Positions 12,301 through 24,300 of a stretch of 64,000 bases of DNA are shown here, in pieces. The notes beneath the pieces were generated by a model, which was not told the origin of the DNA, ran no database searches, and worked only from the letters and a program-made list of their open reading frames with translations. Position numbers and translations under genes: made by a program. How positions within the stretch are numbered: the first letter of the stretch is position 1; every line of letters starts with the position of its first letter. The stretch covers positions 135,012-199,011 of the forward strand of contig VWYX01001311.1 in assembly GCA_013396525.1 (NCBI GenBank), read 5' to 3'. Source of the stretch: Chaetorhynchus papuensis. Lineage: Eukaryota; Chordata; Aves; Passeriformes; Rhipiduridae.

Positions 12301-15300
12301 TGTTCCCAAAGTCTAAATTATTTCTGAATTACTACTTTCTGTGAGATTATAGAAGCTGTTTTCCCTCGAGAAAATATTATGGGCTACAGAAGAAATTAAG
12401 TATCCCTGTTCAGGTTGGATATCCCAGAGGAAAATGAAAATGAACATTTTCAGTTCCAGAGAACCAACATCTGGAGAATTCCAAGTGCAGAATAATAAAT
12501 AATCCCAATAAAAGTGCAGCTGTCGGATTTTCAGAACAAACTAAAAGTCAACTTTCATCATGCAAAATCTGCAAAACCAGACAGCTTTTTCTTTTTAAAA
12601 AGAGAAATGATGATGATGATGCAGGGCTGCGGGGGTTGAGGAGATCTTCTCTGAGGATGTGACCCCATGGAACCCAAATTCCCTGTGTGGAATGGTGTCC
12701 AGAGGAAAAACTGCAGTGCAGTATGTGAAGGGTTCTGCTTTCAGTCACATTCCTCTACAACACATCCCCACACGTGTGCTGCAGTCCCCACTCCCAAACT
12801 TCCACTCCAGTCCTTCATCTGCTTCCCAGGCCAAATATTCTGATTTTGCTTTGCGTGAAGTTTTTCCACTTGACAGCTTAGCACTGCGTTTTTTGGGATA
12901 TTTTCCATTTGTATCTTTCTGAATATAAGATAACCAAGATTAAGCACCACATTAAAGAAAGAAAAAAACCCTGTTTTAAACAAGTGGCAAAGCAATTTCC
13001 ATAGGTTTGTCAGGTCCCTCCTCCAGTCTGATCTCACTGGGTTAAATTGCAGGGCCACAAAGAGCCGAGGAAAATCTCACAACTGTGCCACTAATCCACC
13101 TTGAGAGCTTCAAACCCTGCTACAAACAGAAGTATTTAATTCAGAACTTCTTACAACACAGATTTTAGGCACCTCCCAAGACTGTACCCAAACAGGACAG
13201 CTTGCAGTGTAGGATGTTTGTGTAAAACCCCTCTGTTCTTGGGATACTCCTGGGTTTTAAGTTCTCCATCCTTCCCAGACACTGGAACTGCCCTGGAGAC
13301 TCTCCCTTCTTCCCAGCAATGGTTGGAATTAGTCAGAAGAGCAGAGCTACTTTAGCTTATCAAAACCTGAGAATTTTTAAGCAGGTGAGGAGGGTCTGGA
13401 AACCATCAGGACACTGAAGTTCTCATTCCCCCCCACAGGCTTAGCTTCTGGCTCTGATGGCATTCAATGCTTCTGGCAGGGAAAAGCTTCCATAAATCCA
13501 AAGCAGGAGAGCAGCAGAGTCCTGCACAGCTGGCTGGGACTTCATCCTACTCTGCTACTGGTCAGGGAGGTGCTTTGCAGCCAGGAGAGAACTTGGTTTA
13601 AGCTCAGTGAGACACCTCTGCTCTTCCCACTGCACTGCCAGGGACCCCGCTGCACTCACAGTGAACTCATCTCCTGCTCTGTGAGCAGCCCCACTCATTC
13701 CCCCTGCAAGAGGTAAATCTGTTGGTTCAAACCCAGTGCTGCTGGTGACACAGTTATGGATTCAATCCCTGGATGAACCCTTCACTTAAGAGCTGGGCTC
13801 GATGATCCCTGTGGGATCAGACTGTGCTGTGATTCTGTGCAAGTGCTCAGCACTGAGCAGCTCACTGTGACCACAAGAGCTGGGAGAAGGGAAGAGCTGA
13901 TGAGAAAATCAACCTTGGAAATAAAAGCTTCTCAAGGGAAGAGTATTTCCCATGGTTTTACTTTGTGCTGCTGCTCTCCAGAAACACACAAGAGGTGTGA
14001 CTGCCAGGAGAGGCTCAGGTTGGACATCAGCAGGAATTTCCTCAAGGAAAGGGTGCTCAGGCCTTGGAACTGCCCAGGGAGGTTTGGAGTGCCCATCCCT
14101 GGAGGTGCCCAAGGAAGGGCTGCAGGTGGCACTCAGTGCTCTGGGCTGGGGACAAGGTGGGGATCAGGCACAGCTCGGACTCGATCCTGGATGTTTTTTC
14201 CAAGCTGGATGCTCCAGTGTCCCTGAGGTGGCCAGGACAGGCTGGCAGGGCCTTACCCAGGGTGGCCAACTGCTTGAAGTGCAGGCAGGCGTTGGGCTGG
14301 CCCAGCAGGTCCAGCCTGTGGTAGAGCAGTTTGCTGCTGGGCACCGTGTTCAGGTTCTTCAGCTGCTTCACGGGCACTTCTGGCTGGATCACCACCACAC
14401 ACAGGATGAAGGACGTGTCCTGCACCTGCACAACACCAGCCAGTCACCAAACACAACCACAGTGGGCAGGATGTACACAATTTCTGTGTATCAGAAGGGT
14501 TAGGGTACAAGGGTTAGGGTACAAGGGTTGTACAAAAACCACTTTTCCACACTTAACACAGAAAATAAAAATATTGCCATCTTTTTTCCTGAAAACCAAA
14601 CGAGACTTTCATTTTGCTGCTCAATCAGCAATAATTTCTAACACTGTTAGAAACTCTCACCCTGTCCCATGGATATTTTCTGTCATTAACAGAGGAGAGG
14701 CTGCAGGTTCCCATGGCTGGACACACACTGGTGTTCCCTTTCTGGAGAGTACAAGCAAATTAACCCTCAAATAGAAGATTTTATTATTTCCACTCTTAAT
14801 TGGGTGCTGCATGTGCCACATGTTTTACTGGTTTGTGTATTTGAAGGACTCTAAATTACACCAGCAAACCTTGGAGTGTCCCAGCAGCTCTGCAAAGGGA
14901 GTTTGATGTTAAATGCAGCATTACAATATCAGAAAACCAGCTCCAGACACCTTCCTGTGTGAAATTCTGTTAAACAATGACAGATTTAATCTCTTAAAAC
15001 TGCTCAGCTTAATCCTTTCAGTTGGATTTAACTTAACACTGTGAAATGATCCACAAGTCCCTTCTTGAGTTTGTTGGCACAAAGTGACCAATTATTACTG
15101 GCATCAGTGAATTCACCTGGATTGTGCTTAACCTGAGATTCCACCTTAATCCCTGGGCTGAGATGAGTGCTCAGCTACTTCCAAACTGAAGGAAGGAGAG
15201 CAGCAGAGCCATGAGCTCCCTCTGTGCCATCCCACACTTGTTTTCCTCACCATTTTCCAGGCATAGCTGACATTGTAGGCTTCTTTCCCAATCTCCCTCA

Positions 15301-18300
15301 GCTTGTTGACGTGCCAGGAGAGCGAGGAGTTCACAGGGACTGTGATGATCTGGCTGCCCAAGGGAATGCTGCAGTGGCAGATAAAACATCCAGCAGTTTA
15401 TTCAACCCTGAGCAAAACTGTTAGGACTTAAGCAAAACCCTTGTGTTGTGTATTTATGTAATTATCATAAGAATTGAAGGAATTAAGTGTTATTTGTGCT
15501 TGGCGAAGGAAAGTGCGTGTGTGCTGAAAATGTACTTGTGTAGCCCACATTTTGAGCTTAAAAACTCTCAGATTAGGCAAAGGATAAAGGAAAACCCAGA
15601 CCAAAGAGTGGGAAATCTTCCTGACGGGGAAGACAGAGATTAGAAGGAATATTCCCCAGCTCAGCTGGGAAACACTACACAACAAATGAAGAAAATCGGA
15701 GGAAAAACCAAACCAGGGGAAAAAAAATTCATCCAAGAATCCAGATATTGCAGGAAGAGGAATTTTACCTTATATCCCATTAAAATTCCTCTAGAAATAC
15801 TCTCAGTGCTGCACATTTGGGAGCTGCATCCCAGTCCCTACCTGAGGATGTTCTGGCGCACCAGCTCAAATTTGGGGATGTTCTCGTAGTGGATGATGTC
15901 AGTGTGGAGAGGAGGCTCGGACAGCAGGTAGGGCCTGGTCAGGGAGGGGTGCATCAGAGTGTACCCTAAAAACCAAACACACAGCCCCAAACGTGGAATG
16001 CATTAAAACTCTGAGCTCAGGCTGGGTGTTTGTAGGGGATAAAGGAATCTACAGTCGTTATATATAATTTTGGCAAAGATGGCAGTGACCAATCAATCTT
16101 GTCATCAAAGGGGTTGTAAACCAAAACCAGCTTGAAAAAATAAGCAATAAAATAAGCTGGATCAGAGGAAAAGAGCTGGGGACACACACATTTACACCAG
16201 TTTTCCCTCTTGCCTAGAAAACCCTGGATGTCACAGGTGTAGGAAACCCCCACACCAAGTTTCCAAATCAGAACTCCAGGAGAGAAGTTTCAAGTCATGA
16301 ATCCACCTAAAACCTCCAGCAACTCTCAGGCAAAGCAAACCAACAGCATGCAATTCAACTTTTAATACATAAATATTATCATTCAGCACTTAGAGACTGC
16401 TCAGAGACATGAGAATTCAAAACTGGTGGTTCACGAGCTCGGTGGGACTCGAGGGGATTATTTGGTGACATTACCTTTATTATCAATGAGGAAGGTGTAG
16501 GATCCCAAGGAGTCCTGGTAATAGGTGACATCTTCCAGGATATAGGCAAGATTGACATCTACTCCAACAATTCCCAGCAGGAGGTTCCCGAAGTAGCAGG
16601 GTTTACTGACAGTCATTATCAGGCCTTGGAAGGAGACAAACACCATAAAACCAGCAGCAATATTATCTGGTTAATTATTTTTAGAGGAAACAGAGCCTTT
16701 TGAAACGTTCCACAATTAAATTTTATATCTATTCCATGCTGGAATATGGCCAGGGAGGCTCAGCAGGGTTTCTGTCGGGTCTGGCTGTTGTCAGCCACTC
16801 TCCCTAATTAGTTAATTTGTGTTTCTGATAGTGACCTAAAGTATATTGATCAATTTATTAGAACACACACCACAGCTGATGGTTGGGGCACTGACAGTGA
16901 TTCCTTATAGGTAAGAAACAAATTTGTATGAGAAGCCAACAGACTATTTTTTTCCTTTAACAGAATTTAAGGCCATTAAAAATAGGATGGAAGAGGAAGG
17001 AAGTGACTTTGTCCGTGTAAAGCAACAGTTGGGATGAATTATTGCTCATTTAATTGCATAACAAGAATATGAAACCTCCTCTGCTTAACTAAATCCCAGT
17101 ATTGTCCCTGTGCTGGGAATCACAGCCATAATTACATCATCACAGCAGTTTGGGATGCATCTCATGGCTGAGGTGAGAACTCTGCAATACCTCCTCACTC
17201 CTGTTTTCTGCAGCACTGTTTGCAACTCAGCAGCTCCTCCCTCAAGCCAATATAAAATCCATTTGCATGTACAAGCCTTCAAGTGCTCTCTGAAATCTGT
17301 GTAAGACAAACTTCTCCTGCACCATTCCCAACCCTCTGGATGCTCACCTTTGCCATGGTGCTTGGATATGGCTTTGGGAGAGAGCAACAACAGAGCTTAA
17401 TCACTGAGGGAGGGAATGCAGGAAGGAATCAAAGCTCGGACTCAGATTTGCTCAGAACAGCCTTAAATGTGGTTTGGGTCTCAGAACAGCCTGGGTGTGC
17501 TGAAGCCAAGAAGAGCTGAGGGTGGCCAGCTTGGGACAGTAATTAATTATCTCTCCTTGTGCCATTTGCAGGGTTGGTTCCATCCTGCTCTGACCCAGGG
17601 CTGCCATGGATGGCATTCCAACCTGTTTCCCTCCAGTACAAAGAATTTCTCCCCACAGATTAAATGACGAATGTTTTGCATGTACTCATACACAGAACAA
17701 ATTTCACCCCGAGAACCCAAACTAAATCCTTCAACTCCTTGCCTTGCTCCCAGTTTTTTTCACAACTAAACCTTCTACAGATGAAAATGTTGCAGGCAAA
17801 AAGGCTTGGGAACACACCTCAACCCAAAATCTTGTAGGATTACAGTGTCTCTGGGGATATGCAAGCACAGAGAAGCTGCTCTCTGATGGCTTTACCCCTG
17901 AACCCAAGGGCAGCACTCACCATCCCCCATCTCATCCGAGAAGGGCAGGCTGAACACGGCCTCATCAATCATCCTGTTGGGCAGGTTTGTGTAGAACCTG
18001 CCCACGGTGGTCTCCAGGTTGCTGAGCTGGTTCAGGACCATCATGCTGCCCTTGGTGACGGGCAGCGCGCTCCGGTCGGGCACCCCGTACTTGGCCGAGT
18101 TCTGCTCGGCCAGGTCCCGCAGGAAGGCCAGTTCCTTCAGGCCTGTCACCCCCTCTGCCACACAGCAGGGGCACAAAACACAAGCAAACAGGTGAAACAA
18201 GCTTCATTTCCATCCAGGCTCCTGTATCCCGCTCCCAAGGACTGTAAATAAAAGCAGAACGATCCACACTCTGTACTGCAGGACTGAAAATTCTGTATTC

Positions 18301-21300
18301 TTACTGAAGTGATAAAGTGCTTAAAGATTGGTTTGAGGAAAATTCATTACCTAACACCAAATTTAATGAGATTGCCTCTCTCTGTTGCACAGTGCAAAAA
18401 TTTGCCGTGCTGTTCACATCCCCGCTTTGAACAAAGCCCTTGGAACAAAGACCTGTGTGCCCCATAAATCCACAGGACAGCTCTTTGTTCTCCACCAGTG
18501 CTCACCCACAGGCAGGGCCAGGAGCAAATCCTCTGCCCTGGGAGACACCAGGCTTTGTTCTCCGGCTTCAACACTCCAGTTCTACGCTTTGCACAAGTCC
18601 CAGGCTCAACTCCTGCCCACAAATCAAAGCCTTTTGCACGACCCAGTCTCAAGTGAGTGTTTAAATTTACAACCAAATCATCCACCAGGTTAAGCATTAA
18701 CTTCCTTGGCTGTTTTCAGTAATACAACAAAGTGCCTTCGTGCTGAAAATGCTTTTTTTGGAGAATGGGTGGGTGATCTTCATGTTCAGCTTCACCCTCA
18801 GTTGGTTGCCAGGTTATCAAAGCATTTCAGATTAGGTCTGATCTCCCATTCACCCTCCCTGGCTGATGCAGACACACTTAGCCCCAGTTTGCTGCCCCAG
18901 GAAGGTTTGCAGTTACAAGAATTCTCAAATTTAACTCAGTCTGGACAATCCAGGCCACAACACTCGGTATCCCTGCAGCTGCACTGGGATACACGAGGAT
19001 AGAGTGGCACAGTTATAAACACCATAGTTTATACACACAGCTATAAAAAGTAGCAACATCTGGATGCAGCTTCTGGATTAAATGTGCCAAAATCCATTAA
19101 CAAACTGCTCCCAGTAAAGCCTGGAATTACTCTTGAATGAGCTTAATAAATGAGCTGTGCTGTGCCAGGAAGGGGAATTTCATGGCCTGGCAATCCCAGG
19201 CGTCTCTCACCATTCATGAGGGCATAAGTGAGGATCATCACTGAGTTATTGAGGAAGCTGTTCTCCTCGTTGATGACACGCAGAGTGGCTTTTTTATCAT
19301 CTTCAGAGGAATCTTTTGAAGTGATCCCAGCCGAGAGATAAATGATGACCATATCAGTATCTGAAACAGAATCACACACACAGCACAAAGTGCATCAGAT
19401 TTTTAACTCGGGCGAGCCTCGTGCTGAGGGCTCTGAAATCTGCTCAGAGCAGCTTCATCCAGGGACCCACAGGCAGCTCCAGGGGATGAACACACTGCAG
19501 CCACATGGATTACAGCCTTTGGTATTCAAGTTTCACTCTTGGCACTTACCAAACTTCTGTTTGGTTTGGTGTCTGTCGGCCACCCAGGAGCACCAGGGCT
19601 TGTTCTCCTGAGCAAACCCCACAGGCACCTCCTGGCTTTGGAGTCATGGAATGGTTTGGGGTGGGAGGGACCTTAAAGCCCATCCAGTGCCACCCCTGCC
19701 ATGGGCAGGGACACCTCCCACTGTCCCAGGCTGCTCCAAGCCCCAGTGTCCAGCCTGGCCTTGGGCACTGCCAGGGATCCAGGGGCAGCCACAGCTGCTC
19801 TGGGCACCCTGGGCCAGGGCCTGCCCACCCTCCCAGGGAACAATTCCTGCCCAAGATCCCACCCAGCCCTGCCCTCTGGCACTGGGAAGCCATTCCCTGG
19901 GTCCTGTCCCTCCATGCCTTGTCCCCAGTCCCTCTCCAGCTCTCCTGGAGCCCCTTTACGCACTAAGATCTCCCAGGATCCTTCTCCAGGCTGAGGAGCT
20001 TGGCTGTGTCCAGGCAGGAGCACATGGGTCCAGCACCTGCAACAGCTGCTCCAGCTCCATGGAAAAGGCTCCACAGAGGTAAAAACCCTGCACTTTTCAT
20101 CTCCTGCTCCTCTGTTCTCCTCCCACCCTGCAATCCTAAAGCATGGAGCTGCACAGGATGCCTTCCTATGGAGCAGGGCAGAGCAGAAGGCTTGGGAATG
20201 TGACCTGGCCCCTCACACTTTCCCTGGAACATGTTCTACAGGCTGAGGATGTTCCTGGCCAAAGTCCTGCCCCAAAGCCTTTGAACACAACAACTCACAG
20301 CCCTGTGCTCACCCCCCACCCTGTTCCATCCCATTTATCTCAGTATTAAAGGTGGTTTGTGTTTGTAGTGAAGAAACAGAGCAGGATCACCCATAGGGAA
20401 TCCAGAGCACTGGACTGAGGTGGTCTCATCCCAACTTTCTTGTTTCACATCGATTTTTGGTGGATTTGCTGTGCTGGCTTATTAAATAGGTATCAGTGCT
20501 CTGACTTGCACATTTTGTCCTCATGACTCGAGCAGAATTTCAGCCAGAACCAGATTTTGACACAAACAGGAGGTGCTGTTAATCTGGGGGAATTTCTACC
20601 TCAGTTTTTTTGTAAGGGCTAAAAGTAGGGAAAAAAGCAAAGCCAGGTATTGAAGCAGCTTTGGGTGGAGTTTAAGGAAAACTGTTGCTGTGTTTCCTAG
20701 GCTACAGCACAGAGGTTCTGTCTGCAGCCAGGCATGGTGCTGCAGCCTAAAAGGAGCAACAAGAGCCAGTCCTAAACCTGCACCAGGGACCAGAGCAAGC
20801 AGCTTTTGGAGCATTTTGCCACAGTTTGGGGTGAGGCTCTGCTGAGCAGGACTGCATCAGGAACTGGCATCAGGCACAAATCCAGCACAGCTGTCCCATC
20901 TCACACCAGCAGCGCCCCTCTGGCTCTGCCAGTGTGAATTTGGGGCTGAGGCTGTATCTCAGCAGCTTCCCTGACACGCCCACACATTGTTCTCTGGGAA
21001 CAGGATGTTAGAAAATTAACAGTGGAATGAAGGATTTTTTTTTGTTTTGGTGGGTTTGTTTTTCTTTTTTAAAAAGATGAAAAGATTATTTTCAAGAAAA
21101 TGAGACGTGTTTTATAAACATCCTCTTCTCAAACCTATTGTGTCTCACCCCAGGAATCCTGAAATTCGCTGTAAACACATTAGATCTTCACAATCCTCCA
21201 CATGGAGAGAAACCTAAATCCAAAGCATTTGCATTTTAACTTCCTGTGCTTGTGCCCCAAAACAGTTGTTTGATATGAAACCTAGTGAAGTATGAACATG

Positions 21301-24300
21301 CCAAAACTTCTAATCCTAATATAAAACAGTGCCAAACATAAAATCGTAGAATGCTGGAATGGTTTGGGTTGGGAGAGACCTTAAAGCCCATCTCATTCCA
21401 CCCCTGCCAGGGGCAGGGACACCTCCCACTATCCCAGGCTGCTCCAAGCCCTGTCCAAGCTGGCCTGGGACACTTCCAGGAATGGGGAATATGCAGGAGG
21501 ATGCTGCAAGACTCCTCAGCTGATGTTCTTGGAATAAATCCTGATGACAAATGCATCTCATCCCAGCCAGCTGCAGCAGCACTGCGTTGTTTATTTTTCA
21601 TTTGGAGTTGCTCCCCTTCCCTCATTTTGCCAGGGATGGTAAAATCCTGCCCTTGCCAACCTTATCCTCTGTCCAGTCACACAAAGTCTCCCTGAACCAG
21701 GGCCTGAAGCTCAGGAATTGGCTGAGCCTTTGGTAGCAAAAGCACCATTCCATAAACACAAGGAAAGCCACGTGGAATGCGAGGGTATTTCCTCATTCTT
21801 CCCAAAGTACTTTAATTCTTGGACTTGTCCCCTCTCTCTGGCTCTGCACAGCCTCTGAGCTGGTGCCCTTTGGGACACTGATGGATCTGCACTCACTGGA
21901 GCAGGCACAGGGCCAAGGTGTGGGAATTGTGTTACATAATCGAGTATCCCCACAGAGATGGGCTGTTCCCTCTGCCCTGCCCTGGCACTGCCAGTGTCAC
22001 TCAAACCCAGGGAGCACTCAGAGCACAGAATTTGACTTCCACAGCTTCCTGGCAAGCAAATGGGCCACTCAATTTCACACCCATCCTTCCCATGTCTTTC
22101 ATTACAAAAACCACCCACAAAAACCCCAATCTTGGGAAGGGGAAGGAGAAAGCTCTCAATGAGAATGAAAAATTCGGGAGGGTATTCTGAGATGAAGGAT
22201 TTAGCCAGGACAGCTTTGTGTTCCCTAAAATATCACCCATAATTGACATTCTCAAGAAAACCATTCCTTGAGAAGCAAGGGCCACTTCCCCAGGATTCCA
22301 GAAGGGCACATCATCCATATGCAAATGTGCCAGCAGCAATGAAATGAACCTGCAGAAGCTGCACTTTTCCTTGGGAGTCCTCCTTTCCCTCCCCACAAAT
22401 TGGGGAAATAACTCAGCTATCAGCCAGTTCAATCCTGCATTTTCCTCTTTCCTTCAAAAGAAAGGCAAGAGACACAAATGAGAAGGGAACGGCCACATCC
22501 AACAGTTCCCTCGTGTGGATTCCAGCCCAAGGAAACGCCCCTTCAAATAAAAAGAGGGGAGGGAGCACATTTTTGTGAACATTCAACACACTCTGGCCTC
22601 TGCCAGAGCGGGAATGCGAGGTAAGAAAACACTGGCAAGGCCCAGCAATCCCCAGGCTTGCACTGCCTTACTTCCTTGGAGCCTGGTGCCGTTGTTGGTG
22701 TTGCGGAGGAGCTGGAAAGCTTTCTGGAAGCCCAGGGCGTGCTGCGTGGAGCTGTCGGACGCCTTGATGCTGCTGACGAAGGTGGACATCTTCCTCTTGG
22801 TCTCGCTGGTGGCAGGGGACAGGAAGGTCTTGTAGCACTGGTCCAGGGAGCACGTCCGCACCGCGTCCGCCACCGTCAGCACCGAGATCTGCCAGGGCAA
22901 GAGATTCAGGGGTCACCTTCCTGTGGGNNNNNNNNNNNNNNNNNNNNNNNNNNNNNNNNNNNNNNNNNNNNNNNNNNNNNNNNNNNNNNNNNNNNNNNNN
23001 NNNNNNNNNNNNNNNNNNNNNNNNNNNNNNNNNNNNNNNNNNNNNNNNNNNNNNNNNNNNNNNNNNNNNNNNNNNNNNNNNNNNNNNNNNNNNNNNNNNN
23101 NNNNNNNNNNNNNNNNNNNNNNNNNNNNNNNNNNNNNNNNNNNNNNNNNNNNNNNNNNNNNNNNNNNNNNNNNNNNNNNNNNNNNNNNNNNNNNNNNNNN
23201 NNNNNNNNNNNNNNNNNNNNNNNNNNNNNNNNNNNNNNNNNNNNNNNNNNNNNNNNNNNNNNNNNNNNNNNNNNNNNNNNNNNNNNNNNNNNNNNNNNNN
23301 NNNNNNNNNNNNNNNNNNNNNNNNNNNNNNNNNNNNNNNNNNNNNNNNNNNNNNNNNNNNNNNNNNNNNNNNNNNNNNNNNNNNNNNNNNNNNNNNNNNN
23401 NNNNNNNNNNNNNNNNNNNNNNNNNNNNNNNNNNNNNNNNNNNNNNNNNNNNNNNNNNNNNNNNNNNNNNNNNNNNNNNNNNNNNNNNNNNNNNNNNNNN
23501 NNNNNNNNNNNNNNNNNNNNNNNNNNNNNNNNNNNNNNNNNNNNNNNNNNNNNNNNNNNNNNNNNNNNNNNNNNNNNNNNNNNNNNNNNNNNNNNNNNNN
23601 NNNNNNNNNNNNNNNNNNNNNNNNNNNNNNNNNNNNNNNNNNNNNNNNNNNNNNGGATCACCTTCCCAGGAGGGTGCTCTCCACACCCAGACACACAACA
23701 CAGGGAGAAGCCAGGTAAAGAGATTCCATAGGTTTAAAAGTGGATTGTTGGAAAAGAAAGGCTTGAGGCAGAAATCTGTCAAATTTCAAAAGGATTATGG
23801 GGAGTTGAAGGAAAAGAGACTTTGGGCTTTGTTTCTCAGCAGAGCTGGCTTCACTCTGCTCCCACACAATGGTTAATGCTCTGCTCTGGGCAGGGAGAAC
23901 TCACAGGGAAATCAGCAGAGAGCATTTTCAGGAAAGCCTGGAGAGCCCAGAGAAAAGTGGAGTGCACAGAGAAATGGAAAAACAAAATAAACAACCACTC
24001 TAAGGACTGCTCCCAGCAAAGCTTTTTGTTGTTTTAACGTTTCAGTCAGAGCAAGGCCACTCTGACATCAGCTTTTCCTGTAAATAAGTTAATGCAAGTG
24101 TTACCACCATGCCTTAATGACATCTAACACACAGGGCTCATTAATTGAGTGACAAACTTCATTAGGGAGCGTGGCTGAGGCAAGACAGTCCCAGAATTAA
24201 GCAGTAATTAGATACCTGTGCAACAGGTTCTGTAACCCCTGACCAAGGAATATGTCTTAAATCTATTCTCTGTATTAACACCAACCCTTCTGACACCTAA

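Larger units (their letters stand above)
11949..14256 (-). other. Intron 13
   Basis: The intron has 2308 bases. It contains a (GAT)5 run at about 12607-12622, a short CR1 tail at about 13795-13840 and a CR1 fragment at 14010-14215. The rest is unrecognised. Confidence 0.8.
15369..17920 (-). other. Introns 11, 10 and 9
   Basis: Intron 11 is 15369-15841 (473 bases), intron 10 is 15966-16474 (509) and intron 9 is 16625-17920 (1296). All are unique-looking. No repeats, RNA genes or striking motifs were recognised. Confidence 0.8.
19361..22671 (-). other. Intron 7
   Basis: The intron has 3311 bases. It contains two minus-oriented CR1 fragments (19640-20000 and 21340-21490). The remainder is unique. 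Confidence 0.82.

Noticed and set aside
14497..14529. Possible interstitial telomeric sequence
   Set aside because: Only two TTAGGG hexamers within a 14-bp direct repeat; not a TTAGGG array.
19651..20082. Pro/Trp-rich open frames repeated at 29239-29559 and 50594-51115
   Set aside because: The shared peptides come from CR1 3' UTR copies.
22658..23876. Long open frames crossing the N run
   Set aside because: Their length comes from undetermined bases.
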